Source: Nitrospirota bacterium
GTDB lineage: Bacteria; Nitrospirota; Thermodesulfovibrionia; Thermodesulfovibrionales; JdFR-88
NCBI GenBank assembly: GCA_021840255.1
Contig: JAKBYX010000008.1
Location: 34,672-98,671, forward strand
Direction: 5' to 3'
Length of the DNA: 64,000 bases
A program made the position numbers and the translations under genes. Within the stretch, counting starts at the first letter, position 1; every line of letters begins with the position of its first letter. Shown one piece after another: positions 1 to 8,727 of the stretch. The notes under the pieces are model-generated. The model had not been told where the DNA came from and made no database searches. It worked only from the letters and a program-made list of their open reading frames with translations.

Positions 1-225
1 CTAGGCGCATGAAGGCAAAGGCTGGGAGAAGGCCGGGCGTCTTTTCCCAGCTCCAGCATCATGGCCCTTTTTGTCCTTAGAATTTAAGGGGTTTGCGGCC
101 CGGCCTCCCCGTTGCTTTCCCCGGCCCTTCCCGGTAGATGTCCTCCGTTCAATATTCCACTTTGATGTGTTAATATACATTGAATACTTATCCATTTTTC
201 GCATGGAGGTCCGTTCCGGGAAGCT

Positions 226-747
226 ATGGTAATAGGCAAACCGCTTTTTACGGTGGAGCAGATACAGGCCAAGGTCAGGGAGGTCGCGGACAGGATCACC
301 CGGGAGTACGAGGGTAAAGAGATCGTAATGGTCTGCATCCTGAAGGGGGCGTTCATGTTTTTTTCGGACCTGGTCAGGTATATCCGCATCCCCATAAAGG
401 TGGACTTCATTTCCTGTTCGAGCTATGTGAGATCGGACTCCTCGGGAGAAGTGAAAATGCATCAGGACCTGAGAGAGGACATTAAAGGCAGGCATGTGAT
501 CCTGGTTGAGGACATAGCCGACTCCGGCCTTACCCTGAATTACCTCAGAGAGCACTTCCTGCAAAGGGAGCCGGCCTCTCTCAAGATATGCGCCCTTCTG
601 GACAAGCAGGACCGCAGGGTCGTCGATGTGGCGCTGGATTATGTTGGCTTCAGGATCCCCAATGAATTTGTCGTAGGCTACGGGCTTGATTATTCGAACA
701 TGTTCAGGAACCTGCCCTATATAGCGGTTTTCAAAAAAACAACCTAA
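226..747 (+). CDS. hpt: Hypoxanthine phosphoribosyltransferase
   Basis: Transfers the phosphoribosyl group of PRPP to hypoxanthine or guanine in cytoplasmic purine salvage. The 173-residue length is normal for bacterial Hpt. The PRPP-binding loop VILVEDIADSGLTL lies at residues 91-104, a slight variant of the usual VEDIxDTGxTL. The purine-binding C-terminal region with DYVGFRIPNEFVVGYGLDY follows at about 138-156. A GGAGGT sits at 205-210, fifteen bases before the ATG, rather far but the only candidate. It is followed by queD in the same direction after about 65 bases. The family call is firm; hypoxanthine versus guanine preference is not decidable here. Confidence 0.95.
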   Translation: MVIGKPLFTVEQIQAKVREVADRITREYEGKEIVMVCILKGAFMFFSDLVRYIRIPIKVDFISCSSYVRSDSSGEVKMHQDLREDIKGRHVILVEDIADSGLTLNYLREHFLQREPASLKICALLDKQDRRVVDVALDYVGFRIPNEFVVGYGLDYSNMFRNLPYIAVFKKTT

Positions 748-812
748 GGCCCCCATTTTATTTTTAAAGATGAAAGACCTTTCGGGCCTTGCAAAAAGGA
801 GCAAGAAGACTT

Positions 813-1181
813 ATGTATGAACTTTCTGTCGAAGCCTCATTTGCCGCCGCCCATCAGCTCAGGGGATATGGCGGAAAATGCGAAAGACTTCATGGCCATA
901 ACTGGAAGGTGCAGGTGCATGTGCTGGCCGAACGGCTCAATGAAATAGACCTGGCCATTGACTTCCATGTGCTGAAAAAGTATCTGACCGAATGCGTGGC
1001 CCCGCTGGACCACTGCTATCTGAACGATGTTTTCCCCTTCACCGAAAAGAACCCTTCGAGTGAAAACATCGCGAAATGGGTATATGATTCTATTAAGAAG
1101 AAATTAAATGGAGAGGTCCACCTTTCGGCTGTCACTGTCTGGGAGTCCGAAACGGCCTCTGCAACCTACTACGAGGATTAG
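813..1181 (+). CDS. queD: 6-carboxytetrahydropterin synthase QueD
   Basis: Member of the 6-pyruvoyltetrahydropterin synthase family; QueD converts dihydroneopterin triphosphate to 6-carboxytetrahydropterin in queuosine/7-deazaguanine synthesis. The zinc ligands are visible as H14 (AAAHQL) and H27/H29 (LHGHNW), with C23 in the position of the catalytic cysteine; LDHCYLND and the WESETA segment near the C-terminus are also typical. An in-frame TTG exists at 789, but ATG 813 is preferred because AAGGAG at 796-801 is well spaced for it and it gives the usual N-terminus. About 122 residues, normal for QueD. No other queuosine genes are in the window. Confidence 0.9.
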   Translation: MYELSVEASFAAAHQLRGYGGKCERLHGHNWKVQVHVLAERLNEIDLAIDFHVLKKYLTECVAPLDHCYLNDVFPFTEKNPSSENIAKWVYDSIKKKLNGEVHLSAVTVWESETASATYYED

Positions 1182-1193
1182 AAAAAATAACCC

Positions 1194-2594
1194 ATGACCG
1201 GAACCGGCAACAAAGAGATGGAGCTTTTGGCCAGGCGGCTTGTTGAGATGGCCCTCGCGGGCGGCGCTGATGAAGCTGAGGCGTACATCAGCTCCAAAAG
1301 GGGCGTAACTGCTGAGTCCAAGGACGGGGCCCCTGAATCTGTTAAGACCTCCAGGGACGTGGGTTGCGCCCTGCGGGTGATAAAAGGCAAAAAAGACAAA
1401 AAAGGCAAAAAGCTGGGTTTTTCATATTCCTCCGGTATGGAAGATGCGGGCAGTGTCGTGCGCGCCTCCCTGGAGGCCGCAAACTATACGGAGGAAGACC
1501 CCTTTTTAAGCCTGCCCGAAAAAGGAATAAACGAAAACCTGCCGTCCGCCGCGAGTACGGAGATATTTGACCAGGCAACCGCCGGGATGACCACAGAGGA
1601 GGCCTTCAGGCTTGCCTCCGTGGTGGAGAAGGGGGCGCGCGAAGCGGACAAAAGGATAAAGCTTGTAAGGAGCGCCACGGCATCGTTTTCCTCGAACGAG
1701 GTCCTGATAGTGAACTCGAACGGTTTTTCCGGGAGCTACTCTTCCACTTCCGCCACCGCCCAGGTCATGGCCGTTGCCGAAGGCGAGGGGGGCGAGACGC
1801 AGATGGGTTGGGATTTCATGGGCAGCGCGTTCATGGAGGACGTCAATTTCGCCCAGGTGGGCAGGGGAGCGGCGGAAAAGGCCCTGGAGCTGCTTGGCGC
1901 AAAGAACATCTCTCCAATGAAGGCCCCGTTGATCGTGGCCAACTCCGTGGCTGCCGAGTTCCTTGGGATATTCGCCTCCATGCTCTCCGCGGAATCCGTG
2001 CAGAAGGGAAAATCCCTGCTCGCAGGCAAACTTGGACAGCAGGTCATAAGCGGGTCGCTTTCCATCTTTGATGACGGCCTCCTGGCGCGCGGGCTTGGCA
2101 GCGCCCCGTTCGATGACGAGGGAGTGCCCACATCCAAAAAAAGTTTGATCGAGACCGGCGTCCTGAAGGGCTTCATGCATAACACCTATACCGCAAAAAA
2201 GGCCGGGGACGGCGCGGTCTCCACAGGCAATGCGGTAAAAGCATCCCTGTCCTCCTTTCCTTCCGTGGGAGCGCTTAATTTTTATCTCAGGGAGGCCGGA
2301 GGCATAAAACCCGTAAAACTGGAAGAGCTTTTTGCCATTGCCGGAAAAGGCCTGTATATAACGGAGGCCATGGGCATGCATATGGTGAACCCGGTGTCCG
2401 GCGAGTTTTCCATAGGAATATCCGGCCTGTTGATAGAAGGCGGAAGACCAACGCATGCGGTGAAGGAAGCTGTAATATCCGGCAACCTGCTGGACCTTTT
2501 TAAAAATGTGGAGGCCGTCGGGGACGATCTTAGGTTTTACGGGGGCACAGGCTCTCCCAGCATTCTTATAGGGCCAACCGACATAAGCGCCTGA
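1194..2594 (+). CDS. pmbA: TldE/PmbA-type metalloprotease-family protein
   Basis: TldD/PmbA family protein, 466 residues. In E. coli TldD and TldE (PmbA) form a heteromeric protease that matures microcin B17 and degrades CcdA. I see no HExxxH motif, which fits the TldE/PmbA-type subunit that does not carry the metal site rather than TldD. The C-terminal third (about 385-466), with GMHMVNPVSGEFSIG and FYGGTGSPSILIG, is characteristic. A lysine-rich insertion (KGKKDKKGKK) lies around residues 64-73. It starts 12 bases after queD. No tldD partner is in the window. Confidence 0.85.
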   Translation: MTGTGNKEMELLARRLVEMALAGGADEAEAYISSKRGVTAESKDGAPESVKTSRDVGCALRVIKGKKDKKGKKLGFSYSSGMEDAGSVVRASLEAANYTEEDPFLSLPEKGINENLPSAASTEIFDQATAGMTTEEAFRLASVVEKGAREADKRIKLVRSATASFSSNEVLIVNSNGFSGSYSSTSATAQVMAVAEGEGGETQMGWDFMGSAFMEDVNFAQVGRGAAEKALELLGAKNISPMKAPLIVANSVAAEFLGIFASMLSAESVQKGKSLLAGKLGQQVISGSLSIFDDGLLARGLGSAPFDDEGVPTSKKSLIETGVLKGFMHNTYTAKKAGDGAVSTGNAVKASLSSFPSVGALNFYLREAGGIKPVKLEELFAIAGKGLYITEAMGMHMVNPVSGEFSIGISGLLIEGGRPTHAVKEAVISGNLLDLFKNVEAVGDDLRFYGGTGSPSILIGPTDISA

Positions 2595-2845
2595 CAAAAG
2601 CGCGTCGGGAAAAAGCAAAAAGAGCAAAAAAGCGTCTTTGCGATTGCCCGAATAAGCCAACTTCAATTTTACCTGATCCCTTGAGAATATTTCGATCTGG
2701 TGGACGTGACCTCGCGAAAAAATTTTGCCAAAGGGTTAGAAGAGGAGATCTGTTTTGGCCCCTCTGACCAACTTTTTGGTGTTTTTCTGTTATAATTCTC
2801 GGTACTGTAGTTGTAGGAAATAAAAAAGAAAGGAGGTGAAGATAG
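2595..2845. other. Intergenic region before the triheme cytochrome
   Basis: About 250 bases without a supported gene. It contains a perfect TATAAT at 2791-2796, but no clear -35 box at the right distance, so I record it only as a possible promoter for the cytochrome. A strong AGGAGG lies at 2831-2836, just before the cytochrome ATG at 2846. Confidence 0.35.
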
Positions 2846-3166
2846 ATGAGGAAGATAGCAGCTATCATGGCATTTGTAATAGCCATCGTATTCGTTGCAG
2901 GGGCCGCACTGGCGATGCCCAAGGAGATTACGTTCAAGGCCGGCGCAATGGGCGATGTCCATTTTCCTATGATGGATCATGTCAATGAATTCCACTTGAA
3001 ATGCACCGATTGCCATACGAAGATATTCCCGATGAAGGGGCCTGAAAATGGTGGAGTGAAATTCTCTATGGCCGACATCAGGGCGGGCAAATATTGCGGT
3101 GAGTGCCATAACGGCAAAACGGCTTTTGCTCCCGCTGGCAATTGCAACAAATGCCATCACCACTAA
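2846..3166 (+). CDS. Periplasmic triheme c7-type cytochrome
   Basis: Small secreted electron carrier. The first 23 residues form a signal peptide ending ALA. The mature part of about 83 residues has three heme-binding motifs, CTDCH, CGECH and CNKCH, each with the distal histidines expected of the c7/c3 fold ([15 protein letters not shown]). The pattern [22 protein letters not shown] is of the type seen in c(7)-type triheme proteins. AGGAGG at 2831-2836 supports the start. A natural role would be shuttling electrons through the periplasm to a conduit such as the decaheme/porin pair at 14.8-18 kb; that link is inference. It is monocistronic and closed by a terminator at 3193. Confidence 0.88.
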   Translation: MRKIAAIMAFVIAIVFVAGAALAMPKEITFKAGAMGDVHFPMMDHVNEFHLKCTDCHTKIFPMKGPENGGVKFSMADIRAGKYCGECHNGKTAFAPAGNCNKCHHH

Positions 3167-3192
3167 GACTCATCATTATTTGTTAACAAAAA

Positions 3193-3222
3193 AAAGGGCC
3201 TCATGCGAGGCCCTTTTTTTTG
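3193..3222 (+). terminator. Rho-independent terminator after triheme cytochrome
   Basis: AAAGGGCCTC, four-base loop ATGC, GAGGCCCTTT, then a T run to 3221. The stem is perfect over ten pairs and begins 26 bases after the cytochrome stop codon. Confidence 0.85.
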
Positions 3223-3239
3223 TTATAATTCCCGGAATT

Positions 3240-3497
3240 GGAGTTATGGAGACAGCGATCCCGCTTGGACTCGTACTTAACGAACTCATTTCAAATTCTA
3301 TGAAACACGCCTTTCCATGGGCAATGCCCGAGAAAATAATAGTAAATATTAGCGGGGAAAATTGAAATCTACATCTTAAATACCGGGACAATAGGACAGG
3401 ACTTCCCGAGGGCATAGATATTTCCAAATCCGGTTCGCTCGGATTTCTTATCATCTGTAATTTAGTTGACAAACAACTCGAAGCACAATCGAAATGA
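3240..3497 (+). pseudogene. Decayed histidine kinase, ATPase domain fragment
   Basis: [24 protein letters not shown] (3246 on) is the N box of the HisKA_2/HWE-type histidine kinase ATPase domain. The reading frame meets TGA at 3363-3365; a short piece resembling the next strand (IEIYILNTG) continues in the +1 frame. The original frame then resumes as DNRTGLPEGIDISKSGSLGFLII, which is the G1/G2 box region, and stops at 3495-3497. The sensor and dimerisation parts are absent. Two compensating indels or a nonsense codon, plus loss of the 5' part, make this a pseudogene rather than a short CDS. Confidence 0.75.
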
Positions 3498-3540
3498 AAA
3501 GGAATCATGGGACTGAATTTGAAATAATGATCCCAAGGAA

Positions 3541-3762
3541 ATGATGGAAAAAAGGAAATACATATTGATAGTGGATGATGAGATACTGGGCGCGGTCGGC
3601 CTGGCCTCGGTAAGGCCGTCCCGGAAAGGCGCACGCCCTGTTGCGGACCGGTTGTCTTTCCTGGTTTTATGCATGACGCCTGGCTTTTGTGCGAGGGCTT
3701 TTGCCTGTCCGCATTTTTTGACCGGTACCCGGAGCCGGTGGAGAACGCATCAGCTGGCTTGA
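3541..3762 (+). pseudogene. Response regulator receiver fragment
   Basis: The reading frame opens with KYILIVDDEIL, the first strand and acidic pocket of a receiver domain, and then loses all similarity: no phospho-acceptor aspartate strand or conserved Thr/Lys follows. It lies directly behind the decayed histidine kinase, so the two may be remains of one two-component system. In another frame, bases 3722-3832 encode ERISWLEKLDRIEAETNRYG and end exactly at the next start codon, and may be the tail of a further truncated gene. No function is assigned. Confidence 0.45.
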
Positions 3763-3832
3763 GAAGCTGGACCGTATCGAGGCCGAGACCAACCGCTATG
3801 GGTGTAATATATATGTAGCGGAGGAACGTTGA

Positions 3833-4123
3833 ATGATAGAAATAACGGTAACAGGTATAGAGAGATCGGCCGATGGTCCCTGCATGGTCTGTACCATCAC
3901 GGACGGAATTTCCAGGGCGGAGCTAACGATAGCTATTGAGGGGGGCCAGTGCCCTGTGAAATACAGGCCCGTGTCTCCCGTTAACCAGACTATCACGGCA
4001 TGGCTGGAGACGCATACTCTACGAGAGGTCTTGGAGGCTGTGCCAGAGGCGGCCAGAGCCGAGGCCCTGTACAAATTACGAGAGTTCTACCAAAAGGAAA
4101 GGGCAGGGGAAGACAGCGCGTAA
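3833..4123 (+). CDS. Hypothetical protein, possible mobile-element remnant
   Basis: Encodes 96 residues that I do not recognise. It has an N-terminal half rich in beta-prone segments (IEITVTGIER, AELTIAIEGG) with two cysteines, and a helical C-terminal half (TLREVLEAVPEAARAEALYK). It starts immediately after a TGA in another frame (TGAATG) and is followed without a gap by the N-terminus of a serine recombinase, a tight packing typical of phage or integrative-element cargo. It may be a live small gene or a remnant. Confidence 0.45.
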   Translation: MIEITVTGIERSADGPCMVCTITDGISRAELTIAIEGGQCPVKYRPVSPVNQTITAWLETHTLREVLEAVPEAARAEALYKLREFYQKERAGEDSA

Positions 4124-4324
4124 ATGAGAGCCGCCATCTACGCCAGGGTCTCGACCGCCGGCAAGGGACAGAACCCCGACCTCCAGATAGGGCCCCTGCA
4201 TCAGTGGTCCAGCGCCGCAGTTGAGCTCCGACTGCGCGATCCAGTGCTCGGTGGGGTCCGGTATCCAGCATCTAAGCATCATTTATTGGGCATTTGCCCC
4301 AGATGCAGTTCCAGTTTTTCTTGA
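4124..4324 (+). pseudogene. Truncated serine recombinase (resolvase N-terminus)
   Basis: The first 21 residues, MRAAIYARVSTAGKGQNPDL and following Q, are the start of a resolvase/invertase-type serine recombinase; the catalytic serine is the S in ARVST. Similarity ends at about base 4190, and the remaining frame (to 4324) is unrelated. The rest of the catalytic domain and the DNA-binding part are gone. It directly follows the 96-residue gene, so this is likely the broken edge of an integrated element. Confidence 0.7.
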
Positions 4325-4370
4325 CTCTCCCCATGAACTTGCCCTAACATCTTCACAAAAAGGAGCAACC

Positions 4371-4913
4371 ATGAAAGAAATGAAAATCAGCAGAGCGTTC
4401 ACGCTGATGGAATCTGGTCCAGTTGTTCTTGTTACTACAAGTGATGGAAAGAAGAACAATATAATGACGATCTCTTGGACCATGGTGATGGACTTTACGC
4501 CGATATTTGCTATAACCACTGGGCCCTGGAACTATTCCTTTGCCGCTCTTCGAAAATCGAAGGAGTGCGTTATTTCAATTCCCACTGTTGACATGATGGA
4601 TAAGATCGTTGGAGTGGGAACATGTTCCGGCGCCGATACGGACAAGTTTGAAAAATTCAGGCTGACCCCCGTGAAAGGGAAGCATGTACAGGCACCCTTA
4701 ATAAAAGAATGTCTGGCGAATATCGAGTGTAAAGTAATCGACATCGTCAGAAAGCACAATATTGTCGTCCTCGAAGGCGTTGCCGCGTACTTTGATGATT
4801 CGCGAAAGGAGAAGCGAACTGTTCACGCAGTTGGCGATGGGACCTTTATAGTGGATGGGCGCAAGTTGAATCGAAAAAAAATGATGTCGGCGAAGCTTCC
4901 AGCTGGCCTTTAG
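4371..4913 (+). CDS. Flavin reductase-like (flavoredoxin family) protein
   Basis: 180-residue protein of the flavin reductase-like FMN-binding fold (split-barrel). Typical elements are the early strand PVVLVTTSDGKKNNIMTISW (FMN-binding), then FAITTGPWNYSFAALRKSKECVISIP and the GVGTCSGADTDKFEKF segment, as in flavoredoxin and related archaeal/anaerobe proteins. ATG 4371 is chosen because AAGGAG lies at 4360-4365; the frame is open further upstream but that part overlaps the recombinase remnant and is unlike the family. Probably cytoplasmic; electron donor and acceptor are unknown. It is the one intact recognisable enzyme gene within the decayed 3.2-5.9 kb stretch. Confidence 0.8.
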   Translation: MKEMKISRAFTLMESGPVVLVTTSDGKKNNIMTISWTMVMDFTPIFAITTGPWNYSFAALRKSKECVISIPTVDMMDKIVGVGTCSGADTDKFEKFRLTPVKGKHVQAPLIKECLANIECKVIDIVRKHNIVVLEGVAAYFDDSRKEKRTVHAVGDGTFIVDGRKLNRKKMMSAKLPAGL

Positions 4914-5126
4914 TTCCTTATGACCTCAGAAGATTCTGTTGTTCCCGTATAACCATCTATATAAAGAGGCCAGCGACTTTTGTCTTTTCCTTAAGAAATC
5001 AAAGACCTGAAGGCTTCACATGAACGTCTGATAAAACGGCTTTCGCCGGTATGACGGCCTTAAAATCATCCGCCCCACGACACAGGCTCTTTCCGCAAAC
5101 TGCTGTCCAGGACCCGTGTAATTCAT

Positions 5127-5156
5127 TTGACATCCCCTCCGGATATTAGGTAATTT
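5127..5156 (+). promoter_or_regulatory. Candidate sigma-70 promoter, leaderless start
   Basis: Perfect TTGACA at 5127-5132, an 18-base spacer and TAATTT at 5151-5156. The predicted transcription start falls at or next to ATG 5163, and no Shine-Dalgarno sequence precedes that ATG. The rest of 4914-5162 shows no gene. Confidence 0.4.
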
Positions 5157-5162
5157 TAGAAA

Positions 5163-5435
5163 ATGGACCATTTGTCGACCATAGACCGCGCTTCGCTGCT
5201 CTTTCTGCTTGCCCTTACGATGAACCTGCCGCTCGGGTATTTAAGGAGCAAAGTCGCCAAGCGCTCGTTTAAATGGTTTCTATACATTCATCTGTCCATA
5301 CCATTCATAATTATTGCCAGGCTTTTTGTTCTGGACCTTCATTTCATATACGTGCTGGTATCCATACCCGCAGCGGTCATCGGACAGCTGTCGGGCGGAA
5401 AGCTCCCGGTTGTTTTAGCCAAGCCCCAGGCATAG
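5163..5435 (+). CDS. Small hydrophobic membrane protein
   Basis: 90 residues with two to three hydrophobic stretches (SLLFLLALTMNLPLGYL, about 11-27; FLYIHLSIPFIIIARLFVL, about 39-57; FIYVLVSIPAAVIGQL, about 61-76), so an inner-membrane protein is likely. I do not recognise a family. There is no ribosome binding site, but a TTGACA-based promoter sits just upstream, which would give a leaderless message. The stop codon is directly followed in the same frame by the Fic remnant; the two are unrelated in character, so this is probably a junction rather than one broken gene. Confidence 0.5.
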   Translation: MDHLSTIDRASLLFLLALTMNLPLGYLRSKVAKRSFKWFLYIHLSIPFIIIARLFVLDLHFIYVLVSIPAAVIGQLSGGKLPVVLAKPQA

Positions 5436-5831
5436 CTGGCGTTTGTCCCTACGCCTCCTCAGGATGCTGAAAAGGCCATGGGAGATCTGGAGAAATACAT
5501 CCACAGAAAACGGGACAGCTTGCCGGTTCTGGTAGATTGCGCTTTAATTCATTATCAGTTTGAGACGATACATCCGTTTCGCGACGGCAATGGCAGACTC
5601 GGATGACTGATATGCTCGCTATCCATTTACTGTATACATAAACTGTTACATAAACTGCTTGCGTGGCAATATCATGGCCCGGCGGATTATGATGATGGCG
5701 GCAGGGTTTTCATTTTAAATCAAAAAGCCGAAGCCGGAAAGGAGTTTTGGTTTTTTATGGATGCGTTTGATCTTGACCCACGGTTTGCGATAGAGAGGGA
5801 AAAAAGAAAAAAGGCAAAGACCTGCAATTAA
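5436..5831 (+). pseudogene. Fic family protein, C-terminal fragment with nonsense codon
   Basis: The frame encodes AFVPTPPQDAEKAMGDLEKY, then ALIHYQFETIHPFRDGNGRL, which is the Fic AMPylation motif HPFxxGNGR. The next expected arginine codon (CGA) is TGA at 5604-5606, so the family's GNGRLGRLL is interrupted. The 5' part, with the N-terminal half of the Fic fold, is missing. After the stop the same frame stays open to 5831, with AWQYHGPADYDDGGRVFILN and EFWFFMDAFDLDPRFAIERE; I do not recognise that segment and it may come from another gene joined by deletion. Confidence 0.75.
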
Positions 5832-5952
5832 ACCAAAAGAAACGGCATATGTTCATATACGTTTGAACAGTCCGGCTAAAAAAATCATTTAAAAACGGGA
5901 GATTAAAATTTCCAGTTTGAACGGGAAAACACAAAAAAGAGGCGGCCATAAC

Positions 5953-5982
5953 TTGACGGCATGAGGTTTAAAATTTTATCCT
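5953..5982 (+). promoter_or_regulatory. Candidate promoter of argH
   Basis: TTGACG at 5953-5958, an 18-base spacer and TATCCT at 5977-5982, ending 7 bases before ATG 5990. No Shine-Dalgarno sequence precedes argH, so a leaderless transcript is plausible. Both boxes are imperfect. Confidence 0.3.
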
Positions 5983-5989
5983 TTCCTTT

Positions 5990-7426
5990 ATGGCAATGAA
6001 ATCCAAAACTGCAAAACAAAAAATCAAAAAACCGTGGGGCGGAAGGTTTTCCGGCGGCACCAGCCAGGCTGTGGAGGCATTTAGCGAATCCATTTCCTTC
6101 GATAAAAGGCTCTGGAAGTACGATATAGAGGGCAGCATTGCTCACGCCGGGATGCTTGGAAAGCAGGGCATCATCCCAAAAAAGGACGCGAAGCTCATAG
6201 TGAAAGGCCTCATGCGGATAGCCACCCGCATAGCGGAGGGCGGGTTTGTCTTCAGGGAGGAGCTTGAGGACATTCACATGAACATAGAGGCCGCCCTCAT
6301 AGAGGAAACGGGAGAGGCGGGGAAGAAACTCCATACCGCAAGAAGCAGGAACGACCAGGTAGCCCTGGACCTGAGGCTCTATCTGCGCAGTGAGGTCAAA
6401 GAGACCATCGGCCTGGTAGGAGGGCTCAAAGCGGCGCTCGTTGATCTGGCGCAAAGGCACAGGGAAATTATAATGCCCGGATATACTCACCTTCAACGGG
6501 CCCAGCCAGTTCTGCTGGCGCATCACCTGCTGGCGTATGCGGAGATGATGGACAGGGACGCTGAGAGACTGCTGGAATCCCTGAAAAGGATAAACGTTCT
6601 GCCGCTGGGGGCCTGTGCCCTGGCAGGGACGAGTCTGCCGATAGACAGGCTATATGTTGCGGAACTCCTGGGTTTCGACGCGGTTTCCGCCAACAGTATG
6701 GATTCCGTGTCTGACAGGGATTTTGTGCTTGAATTTCTGAGTGACGCAGCCATCCTGATGATGCATCTTTCAAGGCTTTCGGAGGAAGTGGTACTCTGGT
6801 CTACGGAGGAGTTTTCCTTCATCGGGCTTCCCGATGCATTTGCGACCGGCTCCAGCATCATGCCGCAAAAGAAAAATCCGGATGTGGCGGAGCTTGCCAG
6901 GGGCAAAACGGGCAGGGTTTACGGGAATCTTATGGGTATGCTTACTGTCATGAAGGCTCTTCCGCTTACCTACAACAGGGACCTGCAGGAAGACAAAGAG
7001 CTCCTTTTTGACACGGTTGACACGGTGAAATCCGTGCTGGACGTACTGGCGCAGATGCTTCCGGTCATAAATTTCAGGACGGAGAGGCTTGAGGAGACGG
7101 CGGGAGAAGGCTTTTCGACCGCCACAGACATGGCTGAATACCTCGTTAAGAAGGGCATGCCTTTCAGGGAGGCGCATGGAGTGGTGGGCAGGGCTGTCCT
7201 CTATGCGTCACAAAAGGGCAAAAGGCTCGAAGATATCAGCCTGGATGAGTATAAGGGGCTTTTCAGCGGCCTGTTTGACAAGGATGTTTTCCAGGTCCTT
7301 TCGCCGCGGGCCTCTGTTGCGGCCAAAAAAAGCCTGGGCGGGACGGCCCCGTCTGAGGTGGCCAGGCGGATGGCCGCGCACAAAAAGGAAAAGGAAAAGA
7401 AAAAGAAAGATAAAAAAGGCAAGTGA
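5990..7426 (+). CDS. argH: Argininosuccinate lyase
   Basis: Last step of arginine synthesis: cleaves argininosuccinate to arginine and fumarate; cytoplasmic homotetramer of the fumarase/aspartase superfamily. The family signature [12 protein letters not shown] starts at about residue 287 and contains the catalytic serine. The N-terminal [35 protein letters not shown] and [18 protein letters not shown] are also typical. At 478 residues it is slightly longer than usual because of a lysine-rich tail ([15 protein letters not shown]). Two in-frame ATGs (5990, 5996) are possible; there is no ribosome binding site for either. The following lipoprotein start overlaps the argH stop. Confidence 0.96.
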   Translation: MAMKSKTAKQKIKKPWGGRFSGGTSQAVEAFSESISFDKRLWKYDIEGSIAHAGMLGKQGIIPKKDAKLIVKGLMRIATRIAEGGFVFREELEDIHMNIEAALIEETGEAGKKLHTARSRNDQVALDLRLYLRSEVKETIGLVGGLKAALVDLAQRHREIIMPGYTHLQRAQPVLLAHHLLAYAEMMDRDAERLLESLKRINVLPLGACALAGTSLPIDRLYVAELLGFDAVSANSMDSVSDRDFVLEFLSDAAILMMHLSRLSEEVVLWSTEEFSFIGLPDAFATGSSIMPQKKNPDVAELARGKTGRVYGNLMGMLTVMKALPLTYNRDLQEDKELLFDTVDTVKSVLDVLAQMLPVINFRTERLEETAGEGFSTATDMAEYLVKKGMPFREAHGVVGRAVLYASQKGKRLEDISLDEYKGLFSGLFDKDVFQVLSPRASVAAKKSLGGTAPSEVARRMAAHKKEKEKKKKDKKGK

Positions 7427-8451
7427 GGCCCATTTCAAGGATTTTTTCTTTTTTGTTTTTTTCTTTTTCCCGGGCCGTTTTTTTATGCGCGGTATTTTTT
7501 TTGGCCGCACTCTCTTCCTGCGGGCATAAAACGCCGCTTTCCCTTGAGGCCTTCCGGCCCCCGCAGGCTCCGTCCAACCTGATGGCCGTCCAGAGGGAAA
7601 ATGTGATCAGTCTGTCCTGGACTTACGGCGGGGCAGAGGCAGTAAAGGACTTTATCATCGAGGAGAGGATCCAAAAAGGAATTTCATCGGGAAAAGGCGG
7701 GCCGCCTGAAAATGGAAAAGGGCGGGAAAAAGAAAAGGCCTCCTTCAGGATGATAGCTAAAGTGAAGGGCGGCTCATATTCGCAGCCTGTTATTTTTGGG
7801 CAGACCTATGATTTCAGGGTCATGGCGGAATCCACGTCCGGAGTTATCGGCGGACCTGCCGGAATAGTAGTCCCGGCGCTCGCCCCGCCGCCCCAGCCGC
7901 AGGGGCTTGGTTTTTCTATCGGCAATGAGTTTGTCACGCTTAAATGGCAGAATATTGGGAAATGGGACGGGAAAAAAGTTTTTTACAATATTTATCAGAG
8001 TGCGCCGGGGGGGAAATCAAAAAAGTCAAAAACGCTCCTTAATGCCTCTCCCATTACGCAAAACACCTTTGACGTTGCTCCCAATACGGGGCAGGTGACG
8101 GTCTATTCAGTGTCGGCTCAGCTTGGCGGGCCGTTCCTGTACGAGGGCAAGAGCTCCCAGGTGATCGTAAAACCAGCCGATTTTGTGCCCGCGACTCCGG
8201 CGGCGCCAACCGCATTGAAAACGGCTGAAGGCATAAGGCTTATCTGGAACGCGAACCCGGAGTCCTGGGTAAGCGGCTACCGGATTTACAGGCGGATAAA
8301 AACAAACGGGAAATGGGAATCTGCCGGGTTTTCATCCATACCTTCCTATCTGGATGCCGGCGCCACATCCGGAGACTACAGGATAACCGCAGTGGGCAGC
8401 GTGTCCGAAAGCCCGTTTTCAGTGGCGATCAGAATCCCTCCGGGCAAATAA
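7423..8451 (+). CDS. Lipoprotein with fibronectin type III-like domains
   Basis: A 342-residue predicted lipoprotein. The hydrophobic signal ends in the lipobox ALSSC with C33 as the lipidated cysteine, followed by GHKTPLSL, which resembles the CGxKGPL start of small LptM-type lipoproteins often found beside argH or lysA. Residues of about 45-130, 145-240 and 250-340 look like fibronectin type III domains ([60 protein letters not shown]). It starts at GTG 7423, overlapping the argH stop (GTGA), so it is translationally coupled. A structural or envelope-binding role is likely, but the function is unknown. Confidence 0.75.
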   Translation: MRPISRIFSFLFFSFSRAVFLCAVFFLAALSSCGHKTPLSLEAFRPPQAPSNLMAVQRENVISLSWTYGGAEAVKDFIIEERIQKGISSGKGGPPENGKGREKEKASFRMIAKVKGGSYSQPVIFGQTYDFRVMAESTSGVIGGPAGIVVPALAPPPQPQGLGFSIGNEFVTLKWQNIGKWDGKKVFYNIYQSAPGGKSKKSKTLLNASPITQNTFDVAPNTGQVTVYSVSAQLGGPFLYEGKSSQVIVKPADFVPATPAAPTALKTAEGIRLIWNANPESWVSGYRIYRRIKTNGKWESAGFSSIPSYLDAGATSGDYRITAVGSVSESPFSVAIRIPPGK

Positions 8452-8514
8452 AAACTTCTCCTGGTGTCGTCTTTCTCTTTTTCCCGGCATAGTTCTTGCA
8501 ATTTTATCTTGGTT

Positions 8515-8640
8515 ATGAAATCAATAAACCGTATAAAGCGGCCAGTGGTGCGTGAAAATCCGCTTGAGGAGATTTGGCGTCTGCGGAAGAAAGGTGAAAA
8601 GACGCTTTTTCAGTCCAGCGCTCTCAAGAAACGGAGGTGA
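8515..8640 (+). CDS. Possible 41-residue small protein
   Basis: A short ATG-to-TGA frame with a strongly basic product, MKSINRIKRPVVRENPLEEI then WRLRKKGEKTLFQSSALKKR and R. The NPLEEIWRLRKK part is reminiscent of small antitoxin-like or DUF proteins of the type NPVVEEIxRIRE, but no partner gene is present. No ribosome binding site. It lies in an otherwise gene-free 276-base gap. It may be a remnant or chance. Confidence 0.25.
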   Translation: MKSINRIKRPVVRENPLEEIWRLRKKGEKTLFQSSALKKRR

Positions 8641-8727
8641 GAGGTTTTTTTTAAAAGATATGAGATCTAAGAAAAACTGACCTTTCCCCCGCGGACAGGC
8701 CTTTTTTGATTTGAAAGGGGGCCGCAC

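Noticed and set aside
741..795. AAGGCCC/GGGCCTT hairpin between hpt and queD as terminator
   Set aside because: Only seven pairs with a 31-base loop and no T run.
1..804. Long minus-strand open frame across hpt
   Set aside because: It is antisense to a clear hpt gene, has an odd composition and no recognisable domain.
1506..2666. 386-codon minus-strand frame opposite pmbA
   Set aside because: Mirror of a GC-biased coding region; the product is not protein-like and the sense strand encodes PmbA.
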